From Rhizobium sp. 11515TR (GTDB lineage: Bacteria > Pseudomonadota > Alphaproteobacteria > Rhizobiales > Rhizobiaceae), in NCBI RefSeq assembly GCF_002277895.1, contig NZ_CP022999.1, positions 1,364,001-1,428,000 of the forward strand: DNA of 64,000 nucleotides, in the 5' to 3' direction. The notes under the pieces are model-generated. The model was not told the origin of the DNA. It did not search any database and was given only the letters and a program-made list of their open reading frames with translations. Numbering within the stretch: position 1 is the first letter of the stretch; each line of letters starts with the position of its first letter. The position numbers were made by a program, and so were the translations under genes. Below are positions 17,370 through 26,615 of the stretch, piece after piece.

Positions 17370-19474
17370 ACCCCTCCGATCCGGATCTCGTTCGATGACA
17401 AGGCGCCTTCATGGATGAGAAGGCCGACGCCGCCGTCACGGAAGGCATCGGCGGCGGTATCTTCCGCCGTCACCGAAACACCGTCGGCTTCGAAGGTGAT
17501 GCGCGCACCCTGCGCCGAGACCTTCATGGCGATATGCTTGTCGAACTCGGTCTTGAAGGCGGTTTCGGCAAGAACCTTGGTTTCCTCGTCGCGCACTTTG
17601 ACGATCTGCATCTTGCCGTCGCGTGTCACGCGGGCGCCGTAGTATCGGCGTAGGCCCTGAGCGCGGATGGCAAGGCCACCGTAATTGCCGAGATGGATCA
17701 TAACCTGGCCCGAGGCCTGGTAGTCGGCCCATTGGCGCGTGCCGTGAATGATGATGCCTTCGCCTCGGTTCTGCGCGATGCGGAAGGCGGCTGGGAAGCG
17801 CTTGGAGAAGAAGCTTGCGCCGTTCACCCAAGCCATGCGCCAGAAATCGCCATCGCCTGCCGGGCGCTTCAATGTCAGTTTGGGCACGCCGTCCCAGCGG
17901 AGATAATCGACGAACAGGCGGCCATCGGCGCGCCTGCCGGTGCCGGTTACGACGATGCCGATCTCGGCGATCGGCTGGCCGTCGGTCTCAGGAAGGGTCC
18001 ATTCGAGAATGGCTTCCGAGCCCGGTTCTATGACGACCGGCGCCGAGTCGATGTCGCTCAACTGATCGCGTCCATCATAGACCCGGATGCGCAAACGCGC
18101 TTCGATTATGCCGCGGTTCTGGCCGTTGGCCTTGACGCGGGCCTTCACCGTCTGGCCCGGATAGACGAGTGGTGTCGCCATCAGGTCGTAGGTGCGCATG
18201 TCGAGCATTTCGCGTGGCGAGAAGGTCGGCGTCGTCACGACGGCGCTTTGCGCCGGTCCGAGGGCTTCGTAATCGATCGTCAGCGCGCGGCCGCTTTCGA
18301 ATTCGGCATTGCCGACACGCACGCCGCCTGTCGCGTCGAGACCTGTCAGTGGGCGGAAGCCCTGCTGGCTGCCGGGAAGCGAGAAGTGAAATTGCGCACC
18401 GTTTTTCGGGGCCTTGAGCGATTGTTGCCCGGCAAGCTGGAGACCGAGATTGGTCAAGAAATAGGCCTGACGCACGGCATCGTTGATGGAATTGCCGCCG
18501 TCGGCAGACGAGATCAGCATGCGATCGGCGATAGGGCCGCGGAAGTCCGGCCCTTCGGCAAGTCCATTGAGGCCGTTCATGATGCCGAGCAGGCAGCCGA
18601 CATTGCCGGCGTTGCAGTCAGTATCCCAGCCCGATGTGTTGACGATCATCTGCGCCTTTTGGAAATCGTGCGGCGCATAGAGCACCGTCATGATCATCAG
18701 CGCGTGATTGGGCATGATATGGCAGTTGCCGGGATATTTGTCGTAGCCGTAATTGTCCTGGATCTTCTGGCGCGTGTCGCGCCAATCGGGATGAGCCTTG
18801 TGCCAGGCCCTGATGTCGGCAATCAGCTTGGCGATCTGGCTGTCGCTCGGGATCTGCTTCAGCCCCGTGTCGATCAGATGGTCGATGTCTGAGGCGATGA
18901 AAGCTTCGGCCTCCATCGCCGCCCACAGCATGGCGGCATAAACGGATTCGCCATCATGGCTGACCTTGCCGGCCTGTTCCGCAAGCTTGGCCGCGAGTTC
19001 CGGCTGGCCAGGGGCGACCATCGCCCATCCATCGATGAAGATCTGGGCGCCGATCTGCTCGGCAACGCCCCGGCCATTGGTCGCGATCGAACCGGACTGC
19101 GGGGCCGGCACGCCCTTCTTGAGATTGAGCCAGGCGGTGTGTTCGGTGGAGTTGCCATTGCCGCCCCACCAGAGGATCGCGCGTTCCTCGACGATGTAGT
19201 TGAGCCAGGCCTTGCCGATTTCCTCGGCCGAGAGGTTCGATTTGATGCCGTAATCTTCCAGCGCGCGGATGAAGGTGAAGGTGCCAGCGACATCGTCGTC
19301 GGTGACGACGAGCGGCTGGTTCAGGCGTTCATGCACGTAATATTCGATAGGGCCGAGTTCTTCCATGATCTTCTGGTAGGTCCATCCCTCGAAAGGACGG
19401 CCGAGATAGACGCCGATGAGCTTGCCCAGCACGCCAGCATAGACACGTTCGAGATAGTCGTTCGGAAGCTGCAT
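17366..19474 (-). CDS. ADP-ribosylglycohydrolase-fold enzyme with C-terminal beta-rich domain
   Basis: 702 residues. The N-terminal ~340 residues match the DraG/ADP-ribosylglycohydrolase fold: [14 protein letters not shown] near residue 17, the acidic triad TDDD at 58-61, and [12 protein letters not shown] at 282-293, which supply the two metal sites. About residues 370-540 and 545-702 look like beta-sandwich domains, the last ending with the concanavalin-like pattern [21 protein letters not shown]. It sits inside a sugar ABC operon and is coupled to the ATPase gene. This context argues for hydrolysis of an imported glycoside or nucleoside-like compound, not protein de-ADP-ribosylation. No signal peptide, so cytoplasmic. 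Substrate unknown. Confidence 0.75.
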   Translation of the reverse strand: MQLPNDYLERVYAGVLGKLIGVYLGRPFEGWTYQKIMEELGPIEYYVHERLNQPLVVTDDDVAGTFTFIRALEDYGIKSNLSAEEIGKAWLNYIVEERAILWWGGNGNSTEHTAWLNLKKGVPAPQSGSIATNGRGVAEQIGAQIFIDGWAMVAPGQPELAAKLAEQAGKVSHDGESVYAAMLWAAMEAEAFIASDIDHLIDTGLKQIPSDSQIAKLIADIRAWHKAHPDWRDTRQKIQDNYGYDKYPGNCHIMPNHALMIMTVLYAPHDFQKAQMIVNTSGWDTDCNAGNVGCLLGIMNGLNGLAEGPDFRGPIADRMLISSADGGNSINDAVRQAYFLTNLGLQLAGQQSLKAPKNGAQFHFSLPGSQQGFRPLTGLDATGGVRVGNAEFESGRALTIDYEALGPAQSAVVTTPTFSPREMLDMRTYDLMATPLVYPGQTVKARVKANGQNRGIIEARLRIRVYDGRDQLSDIDSAPVVIEPGSEAILEWTLPETDGQPIAEIGIVVTGTGRRADGRLFVDYLRWDGVPKLTLKRPAGDGDFWRMAWVNGASFFSKRFPAAFRIAQNRGEGIIIHGTRQWADYQASGQVMIHLGNYGGLAIRAQGLRRYYGARVTRDGKMQIVKVRDEETKVLAETAFKTEFDKHIAMKVSAQGARITFEADGVSVTAEDTAADAFRDGGVGLLIHEGALSSNEIRIGGV

Positions 19475-19502
19475 TGCTTACTCCATTTATCGATAAATTC
19501 GT

Positions 19503-20336
19503 TCAGCCCTTGACGGAGCCGCCAGCCATGCCCTCGATGAAGCGCTTCTGCATGAAGACAAAAAGCGCGACGACGGGCACGACGATAATGAGCGCTGCGG
19601 CCATGATCTCACCCCAATCGGAGCTGTACTGGCCGGACAGCAGGAAGAAGGCGATGACGGCGGTCATGTTCTCCTGCTTCTGCAGGAAGGTCGTGGCGAT
19701 CAGGAACTCGTTCCAGGAGTTCAATCCGATAATCAGCGCCACGGTGAGGATGCCCGGCGAGACGATCGGCAGCATCACCCGCCAGAAGACCTGCCAATGC
19801 GTAGCGCCGTCGACGATCGCTGCTTCCTCAAGCTCCTTTGGAACCGCCAGGAAATAGGTTCTGAGCAGCATCACGGCAAAGGGGCTGTAGAGCGCGGTGT
19901 AGATCAGCGCCACCCCGAAGATGTTGTTGATGAGCCCGAGCTTGGCGAAGCCGAAATAGAGCGGGAAGATATAGAGCTGGATCGGTGCGGTCGTAGTCGC
20001 CAGCAGATAGAAGGTGAAGATCTTCCAGCTTTTGATCTTGCGGCGCGCGATCACATAGGCCGTCAGCGACGATGTCGTGCAGACGAGCGCGATCGTCGTG
20101 CCGGAAACGATCAGCGAGTTGACGAAGGTTTGCGAAAATTTCGCGTGATTCCAGGCATTGGCAAAATTCTGCCAACGGATCAGTTGCGGCAGGCCGAGTG
20201 GATTCTGCACGATCTGAGCCGCCGACTTCAGCGAGTTCAGCACCAGAAGGGCGATCGGGAAGAGGGCAATGAAGGCGAATATGCCGAGAAGGATATAGCA
20301 GACCCAGAGGGTCAAGCGGCTTTCCACGAGCCTCAT
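19503..20336 (-). CDS. Sugar ABC transporter permease (MalG type)
   Basis: 277 residues, six hydrophobic helices. The ATPase-docking EAA loop is visible as KELEEAAIVDGATHWQVFWRVMLPIVSPG. The C-terminus ends with the MalG-like QKRFIEGMAGGSVKG. It overlaps the end of the partner permease gene by four bases, and the hydrolase gene follows after 28 bases. Part of the LacI-controlled operon at 16.3-23.6 kb. Confidence 0.93.
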   Translation of the reverse strand: MRLVESRLTLWVCYILLGIFAFIALFPIALLVLNSLKSAAQIVQNPLGLPQLIRWQNFANAWNHAKFSQTFVNSLIVSGTTIALVCTTSSLTAYVIARRKIKSWKIFTFYLLATTTAPIQLYIFPLYFGFAKLGLINNIFGVALIYTALYSPFAVMLLRTYFLAVPKELEEAAIVDGATHWQVFWRVMLPIVSPGILTVALIIGLNSWNEFLIATTFLQKQENMTAVIAFFLLSGQYSSDWGEIMAAALIIVVPVVALFVFMQKRFIEGMAGGSVKG

Positions 20337-21181
20337 TGTTCGCCCTCCCTGGTCTGGATGCGCACGTAGAAGAAGGTGCCGACCAGCCCGAACAGGCTGA
20401 TGACGAGGGCTGCCGCGGCCGCCTGTCCGACGTTCAGATCATAGAAAGCCTTGCGATAGGCGAGTGTCGACAACAGTTCGCTAGAGAAGGCGGGGCCGCC
20501 TTGGGTGAGGATGTAGACGAAATCGAAGGCGAGGAACGACCAGATGACGGTCATGATCATCATCAGCGTAATCGTAGGCCGGATGCCGGGAAGCAGCACA
20601 TAGCGCATCATCTGGAAATAGGTGGCGCCTTCGATGCGGGCCGCCTCGATCTGCTCCTGCGGCACCTGCCGCAATGCGGCGAAGAAGATGACGCAGAGGA
20701 AACCCCACCAGTGCCACAGGTCGACGGTTGCGACGCCGAACAGCGCGATCGGCGGCTGGGTCAGCGGATTGGGGATCGGCAACCCGTATTTCTTAAGGAG
20801 GCCGAAGACGCCGGTCACGGGGCTATAGATCATCCCCTGCCAGATGCGGGCCGTGATCGCAGTCGCGATGACGACAGGCAGGAAGTAGACGACCTGGAAG
20901 AAATTGCTGCCGCGTCGCACGATCAGCAGCATCGAGGCGGCCAGCAGCCCCATGAGGATTGGCACCGTCAGGAAGACGATGGTCCAGATGATGTTGTTGC
21001 CGAGCGCCAGCCAGAAGACGCGGTCGTCGGCAAGCGCGCGGAAATTGTCGAGGCCCGCAAAGGTGGGCGGGGAAATGCCGTCCCAATTGCAGAAGGCGAG
21101 TGCCACCGTCAGCAAAGCAGGGACGAGGACGATGATGATATTAATGATCATCGTCGGAACGAGATAGAGTCGGTGCATCAT
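20333..21181 (-). CDS. Sugar ABC transporter permease (MalF/UgpA type)
   Basis: 282 residues with six hydrophobic helices and the EAA loop QEQIEAARIEGATYFQMMRYVLLPGIRP. It pairs with the MalG-type permease to form the membrane channel. The start has GGAGGATATG spacing just upstream, 48 bases after the binding-protein stop. Confidence 0.92.
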   Translation of the reverse strand: MMHRLYLVPTMIINIIIVLVPALLTVALAFCNWDGISPPTFAGLDNFRALADDRVFWLALGNNIIWTIVFLTVPILMGLLAASMLLIVRRGSNFFQVVYFLPVVIATAITARIWQGMIYSPVTGVFGLLKKYGLPIPNPLTQPPIALFGVATVDLWHWWGFLCVIFFAALRQVPQEQIEAARIEGATYFQMMRYVLLPGIRPTITLMMIMTVIWSFLAFDFVYILTQGGPAFSSELLSTLAYRKAFYDLNVGQAAAAALVISLFGLVGTFFYVRIQTREGEQ

Positions 21182-21229
21182 ATCCTCCGGGCGAGGACGG
21201 CGCTTTCAACGCCGTCCTGCGGCGGCTTG

Positions 21230-22549
21230 TCAGGCGCGGGGCGGGACCGCCGGCGCCTTGCCGGCGTCACGTTCCTGCTCGAAGGTCTCGTCAAGCTTCT
21301 TCAGGAAGTCGGCCGATTTCGTTTTCTTGAGCCAGACTTCCTCCATGCCGCTGACCAGGTATGTGTCCGTGGCCGGCGGCAGGAAGGTCCAGGTCGTATA
21401 GCCGTATTTGCCGGCGGCGACTGCGCCTGCCAGCTGCTTCATGGCGTCCTCGTAAAGAGGCAGGACCTTATCGGAGAGTTTGACCTTGGAGAGATCGGCC
21501 AGCGGCAGGTTCCATTCGCCCTGCCAGACTGAGTTCATCTTGCTGTAGTAGTCGTCCGTGAACATGTAGTCGAGAACGGCAGCTGCGCCGTCGGCATTGC
21601 CCGACTTGGCGTTGATCGACAGCGTCGAGCCGATGCCGAGCGCGAAGATTGGATCGCCTTTCTCGCTCGGGAAGCCGACGAAACCGGGTTCCGCGTTGTT
21701 CTGCGGGAAATAAGTCTGGACGTTGGTGAAATTCCAGGTGCCGGTCGGCGCCATGCCGGCCTGGCCGCTGGCGATCTGCGCAAAGGCCTGCTCGAGCGTC
21801 AGCGAGAAGTAGTTGTCGCCGAAATATCCCTTGTCCCACCACTCCGCGAGCTTGTCGATCGAGTGGACGAAGGCGGGATCGGTCCATGGGATGGCGCCGG
21901 TCAGCGCCTTGTAGACATTCTCTGGTCCCGCAATCGAGTTGAAGGCGATCGAGACATAATGCTCGTTGGCCGGGCGCCAGTCGGCATTGCCGGCACCGAA
22001 TGGGGTCAGGCCCTTGGCCTTCATCTCGTCGGCAAGCGCCTCGAAATCTGATATCGTCGTTGGGACCTTCCATTTGTTCTGTTCGAACAAGGTCTTGTTG
22101 TAGAAGAGGCCGAGCGTTTCGTATGTCTTCGCGAGCGCGTAGAGCTTGCCATTGTACCGGCCGAGATCGAGGAAGAGCGGCAGCAGACGCTCGTCCCATC
22201 CGTATTTCTTGGCGTAGTCGTCAAGCGGCATAAGCTGACCGGCCTGTGCCATTGCCGCGACATAACTCGGGCCGGCCGTGAAGACGACATCGGGGCCGGT
22301 GCCGGCCAGCATCGCGACGCGCAGCTGCTTGTCGAGATCCGAGCCGCGGAAGTCGATGCTCAGGAGGTCTTCGGGATGTGCCGCATTGAACGGGTCGATC
22401 AGAATGTTCTTGAGGTTATCTTGGTTCTCCGGCGAAGCGGATTCGTACCAGAAGGATATGGGCTTTTGATCCGCCGCGAATGCGAAGCGGGACATAAGCG
22501 GCAGGGCAGCCAGGCCGAAGCCGGCTTTCAAAACTGTACGTCTGTGCAT
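21230..22549 (-). CDS. Sugar ABC transporter substrate-binding protein
   Basis: 439 residues of the family-1 extracellular solute-binding type. A signal peptide is visible (basic MHRRTVLKAGFG, hydrophobic core, cleavage near FAFAADQ). Family segments include SIDFRGSDLDKQLRVAMLAGTGPDVV and the Gly/Trp-rich GQAGMAPTGTWN. The gene follows lacI by 24 bases and precedes the permeases. Ligand unknown. Confidence 0.92.
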   Translation of the reverse strand: MHRRTVLKAGFGLAALPLMSRFAFAADQKPISFWYESASPENQDNLKNILIDPFNAAHPEDLLSIDFRGSDLDKQLRVAMLAGTGPDVVFTAGPSYVAAMAQAGQLMPLDDYAKKYGWDERLLPLFLDLGRYNGKLYALAKTYETLGLFYNKTLFEQNKWKVPTTISDFEALADEMKAKGLTPFGAGNADWRPANEHYVSIAFNSIAGPENVYKALTGAIPWTDPAFVHSIDKLAEWWDKGYFGDNYFSLTLEQAFAQIASGQAGMAPTGTWNFTNVQTYFPQNNAEPGFVGFPSEKGDPIFALGIGSTLSINAKSGNADGAAAVLDYMFTDDYYSKMNSVWQGEWNLPLADLSKVKLSDKVLPLYEDAMKQLAGAVAAGKYGYTTWTFLPPATDTYLVSGMEEVWLKKTKSADFLKKLDETFEQERDAGKAPAVPPRA

Positions 22550-22573
22550 CGGTTTTCTCCTCCCGATTTGATT

Positions 22574-23587
22574 TTATTCGTTGCGCGTCGAACCCCTGAC
22601 GATGAGATCGAAAGGCATTTCAACGGCCGTTCCAGCACCGGTCTTCTCTCCGCGCAGGCGGTCCATCAGCGTCTGCGCGGCACGTTCTCCCATTTTCCAT
22701 TGAAACTGCGCGACCGTCGTCAGCGTCGGGGTGACGAGCTTGGCGGCGGAAATATCGTCGAAACCGACGACGGCGATATCCTCGGGAATGCGGATGCCGC
22801 GTTCACGCAGCGACTGCATCACCCCGATCGCCATCAGGTCGTTTGCGGCAAAGATGGCGGTCGGTCTGAAATCACCGGCAAGAATGCTCTCGGCCGCGCG
22901 TATGCCGCCCATCTCGGAAAATTCGTCATCAATGACGACGTGATCGGGATGGCCGAGTTTTGAGAGCGCCGTACGATAACCCTCGATACGATGGGCCTGC
23001 GGACCGCCGCGACCGGCGACGAGCGCGATGCGCTTGTGACCGAGGCGCAGCAGATATTCCGTCACCGTCTGCGCCGCCGCCCTGCTGTCGACATAGATGT
23101 CGTCGATCGGAATTTCGCCACCGCGCTTCTTGGATGATTCAATTCTCACTATGGGAACGCCGGCCTCGACCAAGGGATTGAAATCCTTGGCCTTCAGCGT
23201 GAAGAAGACGCCGACCACGCCATCGACACGGCCCTGTCGGGCCCAATCGAGAAAATGACGCTCGCGCTCGGGCGTCCCGTCCGTGTTGACCGTGATCACA
23301 TCGTAGTTCTGGCCGTCGGCGATCGACTGAATGCCGCGAATCAAAGACGGATAGAACGGATTGGTGATGTCGGGCACGATGCAGGCGATGGTCATCGTGC
23401 GGCTCGTCTTGAGCGCTTGCGCAAAACGGTTTGGTACGTAGCCGAGGTCCTTTGCCGCCTTGGTGATGCGCTCCCATGTCTCCGCCGGGATGGATGCTCC
23501 GCCGCCGCTCAGCACCATGGAAACGGTGGCCTGCGAGACCCCCGCAGCCCTTGCGACATCCTTTTGCGTTGCTCGTCCGTTTGTCAT
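22574..23587 (-). CDS. LacI family transcriptional regulator of the ABC/hydrolase operon
   Basis: 337 residues. The LacI helix-turn-helix is QKDVARAAGVSQATVSMVLSG and the hinge is TWERITKAAKDLGYVPNRFAQALKTSR; the rest is a periplasmic-binding-protein-like effector domain. It is the first gene of the operon that continues with the binding protein, permeases, hydrolase and ATPase, so autoregulation is expected. The ATG at 23587 has no ribosome-binding sequence; a TATAAT ends only 10 bases before it, so the mRNA may be leaderless. Confidence 0.9.
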   Translation of the reverse strand: MTNGRATQKDVARAAGVSQATVSMVLSGGGASIPAETWERITKAAKDLGYVPNRFAQALKTSRTMTIACIVPDITNPFYPSLIRGIQSIADGQNYDVITVNTDGTPERERHFLDWARQGRVDGVVGVFFTLKAKDFNPLVEAGVPIVRIESSKKRGGEIPIDDIYVDSRAAAQTVTEYLLRLGHKRIALVAGRGGPQAHRIEGYRTALSKLGHPDHVVIDDEFSEMGGIRAAESILAGDFRPTAIFAANDLMAIGVMQSLRERGIRIPEDIAVVGFDDISAAKLVTPTLTTVAQFQWKMGERAAQTLMDRLRGEKTGAGTAVEMPFDLIVRGSTRNE

Positions 23588-23597
23588 CGCTCGCGTA

Positions 23598-23624
23598 ATT
23601 ATACGTATTAGTTATACGTATCAA
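23598..23624 (-). promoter_or_regulatory. Promoter and tandem operator for the lacI-ABC-hydrolase operon
   Basis: On the minus strand TTGATA and TATAAT are 15 bases apart. The same stretch holds two perfect copies of TTATACGTAT (23599-23608 and 23612-23621; period 13), each with the palindromic core ATACGTAT. This placement over the -10/-35 fits repression by the LacI protein it precedes. Confidence 0.6.
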
Positions 23625-23847
23625 TAAAAGTTCGCTGGCTGAGTGTCAAGCGTCCCGTCGGGCTCTGCCCATCCTTTTGGCGGAGAGACTGCCGTGCTTG
23701 GGAAAGGTGCCGTTTGTCGATATGGGCGTTCGCCTCAGGGTGCTCTGGCCTGCTCGGCCAAGCTTCAGGGAGGCTTGCGGCCCAACGGGAAATTTTGAGT
23801 AGTTCACTACATAATCAATTAATGGTTGAAATCTAAAATGCAAAAAT

Positions 23848-24993
23848 ATGGAGAGACCATCACGTCGGCATGATCTGGATTTTGTCAGGGTGGCAGCATT
23901 TTTGCTGCTGATCGTCTACCACGTTAGCCTGATTTATAATTCGAGAAATTTCATGCTGAAGGCACCGGACAGTTCTCCCGCCTTCGATATAATCCATTTG
24001 TTGACGCATCCGTGGCGAATGACGCTGCTGTTTTTCATCTCCGGCGCCGTGACTGGCATGCTGCTTGTGAAGCGTCCTCCAGGCGCATTGAGAAGTGCGC
24101 GGACAAGACAATTATTGCTGCCTTTTCTGGCGGGCATGGCGTTTCTGATTCCACCACAGATATATGTATTTTTGAACGCCGAGATGGGAGTGCATATCAG
24201 CCTTTTGGAGGTCTTCTGGAATTATCTGACCTTGACTCCGGTTTCCTTGCCGAGCGGTGAGCAGACGCTGCTCGCCGGCATGCAGCATCTTTGGTATCTC
24301 CTATATCTGTGGAGCTATACCGTGATCATCACGCTCGCGGTGGCGGTGTGGCCATCGTTGTTGTCCTATATTGGAGATCGGCTTGCCCCTTGGCTTACGG
24401 GCAAATGGGTACTGATAGCGCCCGCCTTGCTGTTCATTTTCCTTCGGCTCGTTTTGAGACCAATTTTCCCCCCGTCACTGGAGTTTTTGACTGATTGGTA
24501 TAGCCATGCCGTTTATATGGCTGCGTTCGTGATGGGAGCTGTGATGGCAACGCGTGACGATTGCTGGGATGCTATTGTCAACATGCGGAGACCGGCGTTG
24601 ATTCTGACGGTCGCTTGCGCGGTGGCTTTGGTATGCCTGTTTCCCAGCCTGCCATCCAGTGATCCAGAAATGTGGCGGCTGTCTGTCGGGAGAATACTTG
24701 GTGGTACGTTCCAATGGTGCGCGATCGTCGCCGTTCTCGGCTATGCCAGGATTTGGTGCCGATCGGAAAACGCCGTGATCCGCTATCTCAACAGGGCGGT
24801 TCTCACCTACTATGTTCTCCACCAGACTGTTATGTTGCTGATCGCCTACGGATTGGATCGTATGGGGCTCTTGTCCACCATGTCGTTTATCCCGATTGCG
24901 GTTGCCACTTTGGCAATCTGCGCTGTGGTTTACGAACTGAAGCTTCGTCTGGAGAGTGCCGCGAACGCAAAGTTACGTTCGCACGCTGCCTGA
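23848..24993 (+). CDS. Membrane-bound acyltransferase family 3 protein
   Basis: 381 residues with about ten hydrophobic helices. The family signature is at the N-terminus: RHDLDFVRVAAFLLLIVYHV, with the conserved acidic and His residues, followed by LLFFISGAVTGML and RQLLLPFLAGMAF. Related to OpgC and other O-acyltransferases that modify glycans or lipids at the inner membrane. Base composition is visibly richer in A+T than the neighbours and no Shine-Dalgarno sequence precedes the ATG, hinting at transfer. Substrate unknown; the gene stands alone. Confidence 0.8.
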   Translation: MERPSRRHDLDFVRVAAFLLLIVYHVSLIYNSRNFMLKAPDSSPAFDIIHLLTHPWRMTLLFFISGAVTGMLLVKRPPGALRSARTRQLLLPFLAGMAFLIPPQIYVFLNAEMGVHISLLEVFWNYLTLTPVSLPSGEQTLLAGMQHLWYLLYLWSYTVIITLAVAVWPSLLSYIGDRLAPWLTGKWVLIAPALLFIFLRLVLRPIFPPSLEFLTDWYSHAVYMAAFVMGAVMATRDDCWDAIVNMRRPALILTVACAVALVCLFPSLPSSDPEMWRLSVGRILGGTFQWCAIVAVLGYARIWCRSENAVIRYLNRAVLTYYVLHQTVMLLIAYGLDRMGLLSTMSFIPIAVATLAICAVVYELKLRLESAANAKLRSHAA

Positions 24994-25202
24994 TATCAAG
25001 GGCGGTTTGGCAAGCCGGGCTCTTATCGATCGCCAAGTGTCGAGAGCCGGCCCGGACAGCCGGCTTCCGTTGCGATGATCTGCAGTTGGTGATCGATGGC
25101 ATCGCGCTTAAACATAGCGCTCCAAAAAGGCGACGGCAGTCAGATACTGGCTACGAACGATCGATGATCTGAAGCGGATCACAACCTCTACACCTCAGGC
25201 TC

Positions 25203-26441
25203 TCAATGTACTGCGCCCGATCCTCCGGCCGCAACGATCGCAAAGGGTTGTCCCTCGACGGGAATGCTGCGGACTTCCTTCAGTGATTGGTTATCGACCA
25301 TACGCACGAGGCTGTGGCGCGGATCGGTAATGGCGATGAGATTGCCGGCGATCGCCAGACGAGGCCTCGGGTCGCGCCAGTGACCGTCCTTGCTGTAAGG
25401 TTCGGTAACGGTCTCGGATTTCACGATCGCGCCTTTCACGACATCAAGAAGATGCAGATTGCCGTCCTCCGTGAGAATGTAGCCGATCTGCGGCTTTGCC
25501 GGATCGAGTATGAAATCGACCCGTCGTGTCGGCAGTTCGATCAGCTTGTAGGGTTGGTCAGAATTGTCCGGATCGATCAATACGACGTTCTGCTCACCAT
25601 AATTGCCGAGGAAGAATTGCATGGACGTGCCGCCGAGCAATGTCGAGACCTTGCCCTTTGGCAGGGAGGAGCCATAGGCGAGCATCTCGACCTTTGGGCC
25701 GTCGATACCGCCGGGGCGAGCGATCAGGACACCTTCCTCGCAGCCGAAGGCAACCAACTGGGCGGAAGTCGCTTCCCCATGAAGCCCTGTGCAGCGCTTG
25801 ATATCGCCGACCTGCTCTCCCTTTCGGTCCAGCACGCGCAAGCCGAGGCGCGGCGGCAATTCGCCTTCCTTGACAGGCGCCTCAATGTTCGGCACCGACA
25901 CGAGAAGATGGTTGTCCATCGGAACGGCAACGCCGTGGTGGGCGGCGATGGTCCGGAATGAACGAATATCCGCTTTGCCTTCGGCAAGGCCACTTTCGGA
26001 CAGGAGGTCGAACTTGTCGTCGCGGTCATAGAAGATCGCGACATCGTTGCCGTGGGTCACCACGTGCCCAGGCTTTTCGCCCTTGATCGATGCTGGAAGC
26101 AATTTCGGATCGGAAAGCTCGATATCGCGATGTTCGCCGTGGTCGGAGAGGGATATGCCGGTTGCTATCGCGTGGACCATATTCTTTTCGCCTTGCACGG
26201 CAAATATGGTGCGGCCGGACTGACTGAGAGACAGGGAGGCATAGCCGTCAAGATCGAACCGGCCGATTTCCTTGCCGCTCGAGGCATCGATCGCACGGAC
26301 GATAGGCAGGCTGTGATCGGCGACGAATAGTCGCCAGCTTTCCATCCCCTTTTCGTCGTCGGCAAACGACGGCAAGGGAAGCAGCAAGGCGCAAGCCAAG
26401 GATGAGGCTGCAAGGAAGGTACCAGAGCTTGTGTTTGGCAT
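25203..26441 (-). CDS. aztD: Zinc metallochaperone AztD, periplasmic beta-propeller
   Basis: 412 residues with a signal peptide (hydrophobic core ending at LPSFADDE) and a repeated beta-propeller. Segments matching AztD from Paracoccus, as recalled, include DHGEHRDIELSDPKLLPA (the His-rich zinc loop), HHGVAVPMDNHLLVSVPN, LHGEATSAQLVAFGCEEG and LLGGTSMQFFLGNYG. AztD binds periplasmic zinc and passes it to the binding protein AztC. The ATG at 26441 has AAGGA upstream. No aztABC is in the window. A Zur-type palindrome lies just before the start. Confidence 0.88.
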   Translation of the reverse strand: MPNTSSGTFLAASSLACALLLPLPSFADDEKGMESWRLFVADHSLPIVRAIDASSGKEIGRFDLDGYASLSLSQSGRTIFAVQGEKNMVHAIATGISLSDHGEHRDIELSDPKLLPASIKGEKPGHVVTHGNDVAIFYDRDDKFDLLSESGLAEGKADIRSFRTIAAHHGVAVPMDNHLLVSVPNIEAPVKEGELPPRLGLRVLDRKGEQVGDIKRCTGLHGEATSAQLVAFGCEEGVLIARPGGIDGPKVEMLAYGSSLPKGKVSTLLGGTSMQFFLGNYGEQNVVLIDPDNSDQPYKLIELPTRRVDFILDPAKPQIGYILTEDGNLHLLDVVKGAIVKSETVTEPYSKDGHWRDPRPRLAIAGNLIAITDPRHSLVRMVDNQSLKEVRSIPVEGQPFAIVAAGGSGAVH

Positions 26442-26453
26442 GGAGAATCCTTT

Positions 26454-26470
26454 ATGTAATAACATTACAT
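26454..26470. promoter_or_regulatory. Putative Zur operator of aztD
   Basis: Perfect inverted repeat ATGTAAT-N3-ATTACAT, 13-29 bases before the aztD ATG. It resembles alphaproteobacterial Zur sites (ATGTTATAACAT-like cores). Presence next to a zinc chaperone supports zinc-dependent repression. Confidence 0.7.
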
Positions 26471-26578
26471 ATGCAACGTAAAGAAGTGACGATGCATCTG
26501 TCCAGCCCCCTGTGCACGCGTCAGGCGAGATTGTCGGAGTTCATCAACATCGAAATTGGCTTGACGCCATCGAAGCAG

Positions 26579-26615
26579 TTGACGCAATTTTAACCGAAGA
26601 TACTATATCTAGTGT
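26579..26615 (+). promoter_or_regulatory. nrd promoter with overlapping NrdR box
   Basis: TTGACG (26579-26584) and TACTAT (26601-26606) are 16 bases apart. The -10 is inside ATACTATATCTAGTGT (26600-26615), which matches the NrdR consensus ACACWATATATWGTGT at 14 of 16 positions by eye. NrdR represses ribonucleotide reductase genes. A usual second box was not found nearby. Confidence 0.65.

Noticed and set aside
20336-21532. A 398-codon open frame antisense to the MalF-type permease
   Set aside because: Low-complexity acidic/basic translation opposite a gene with a clear EAA loop.
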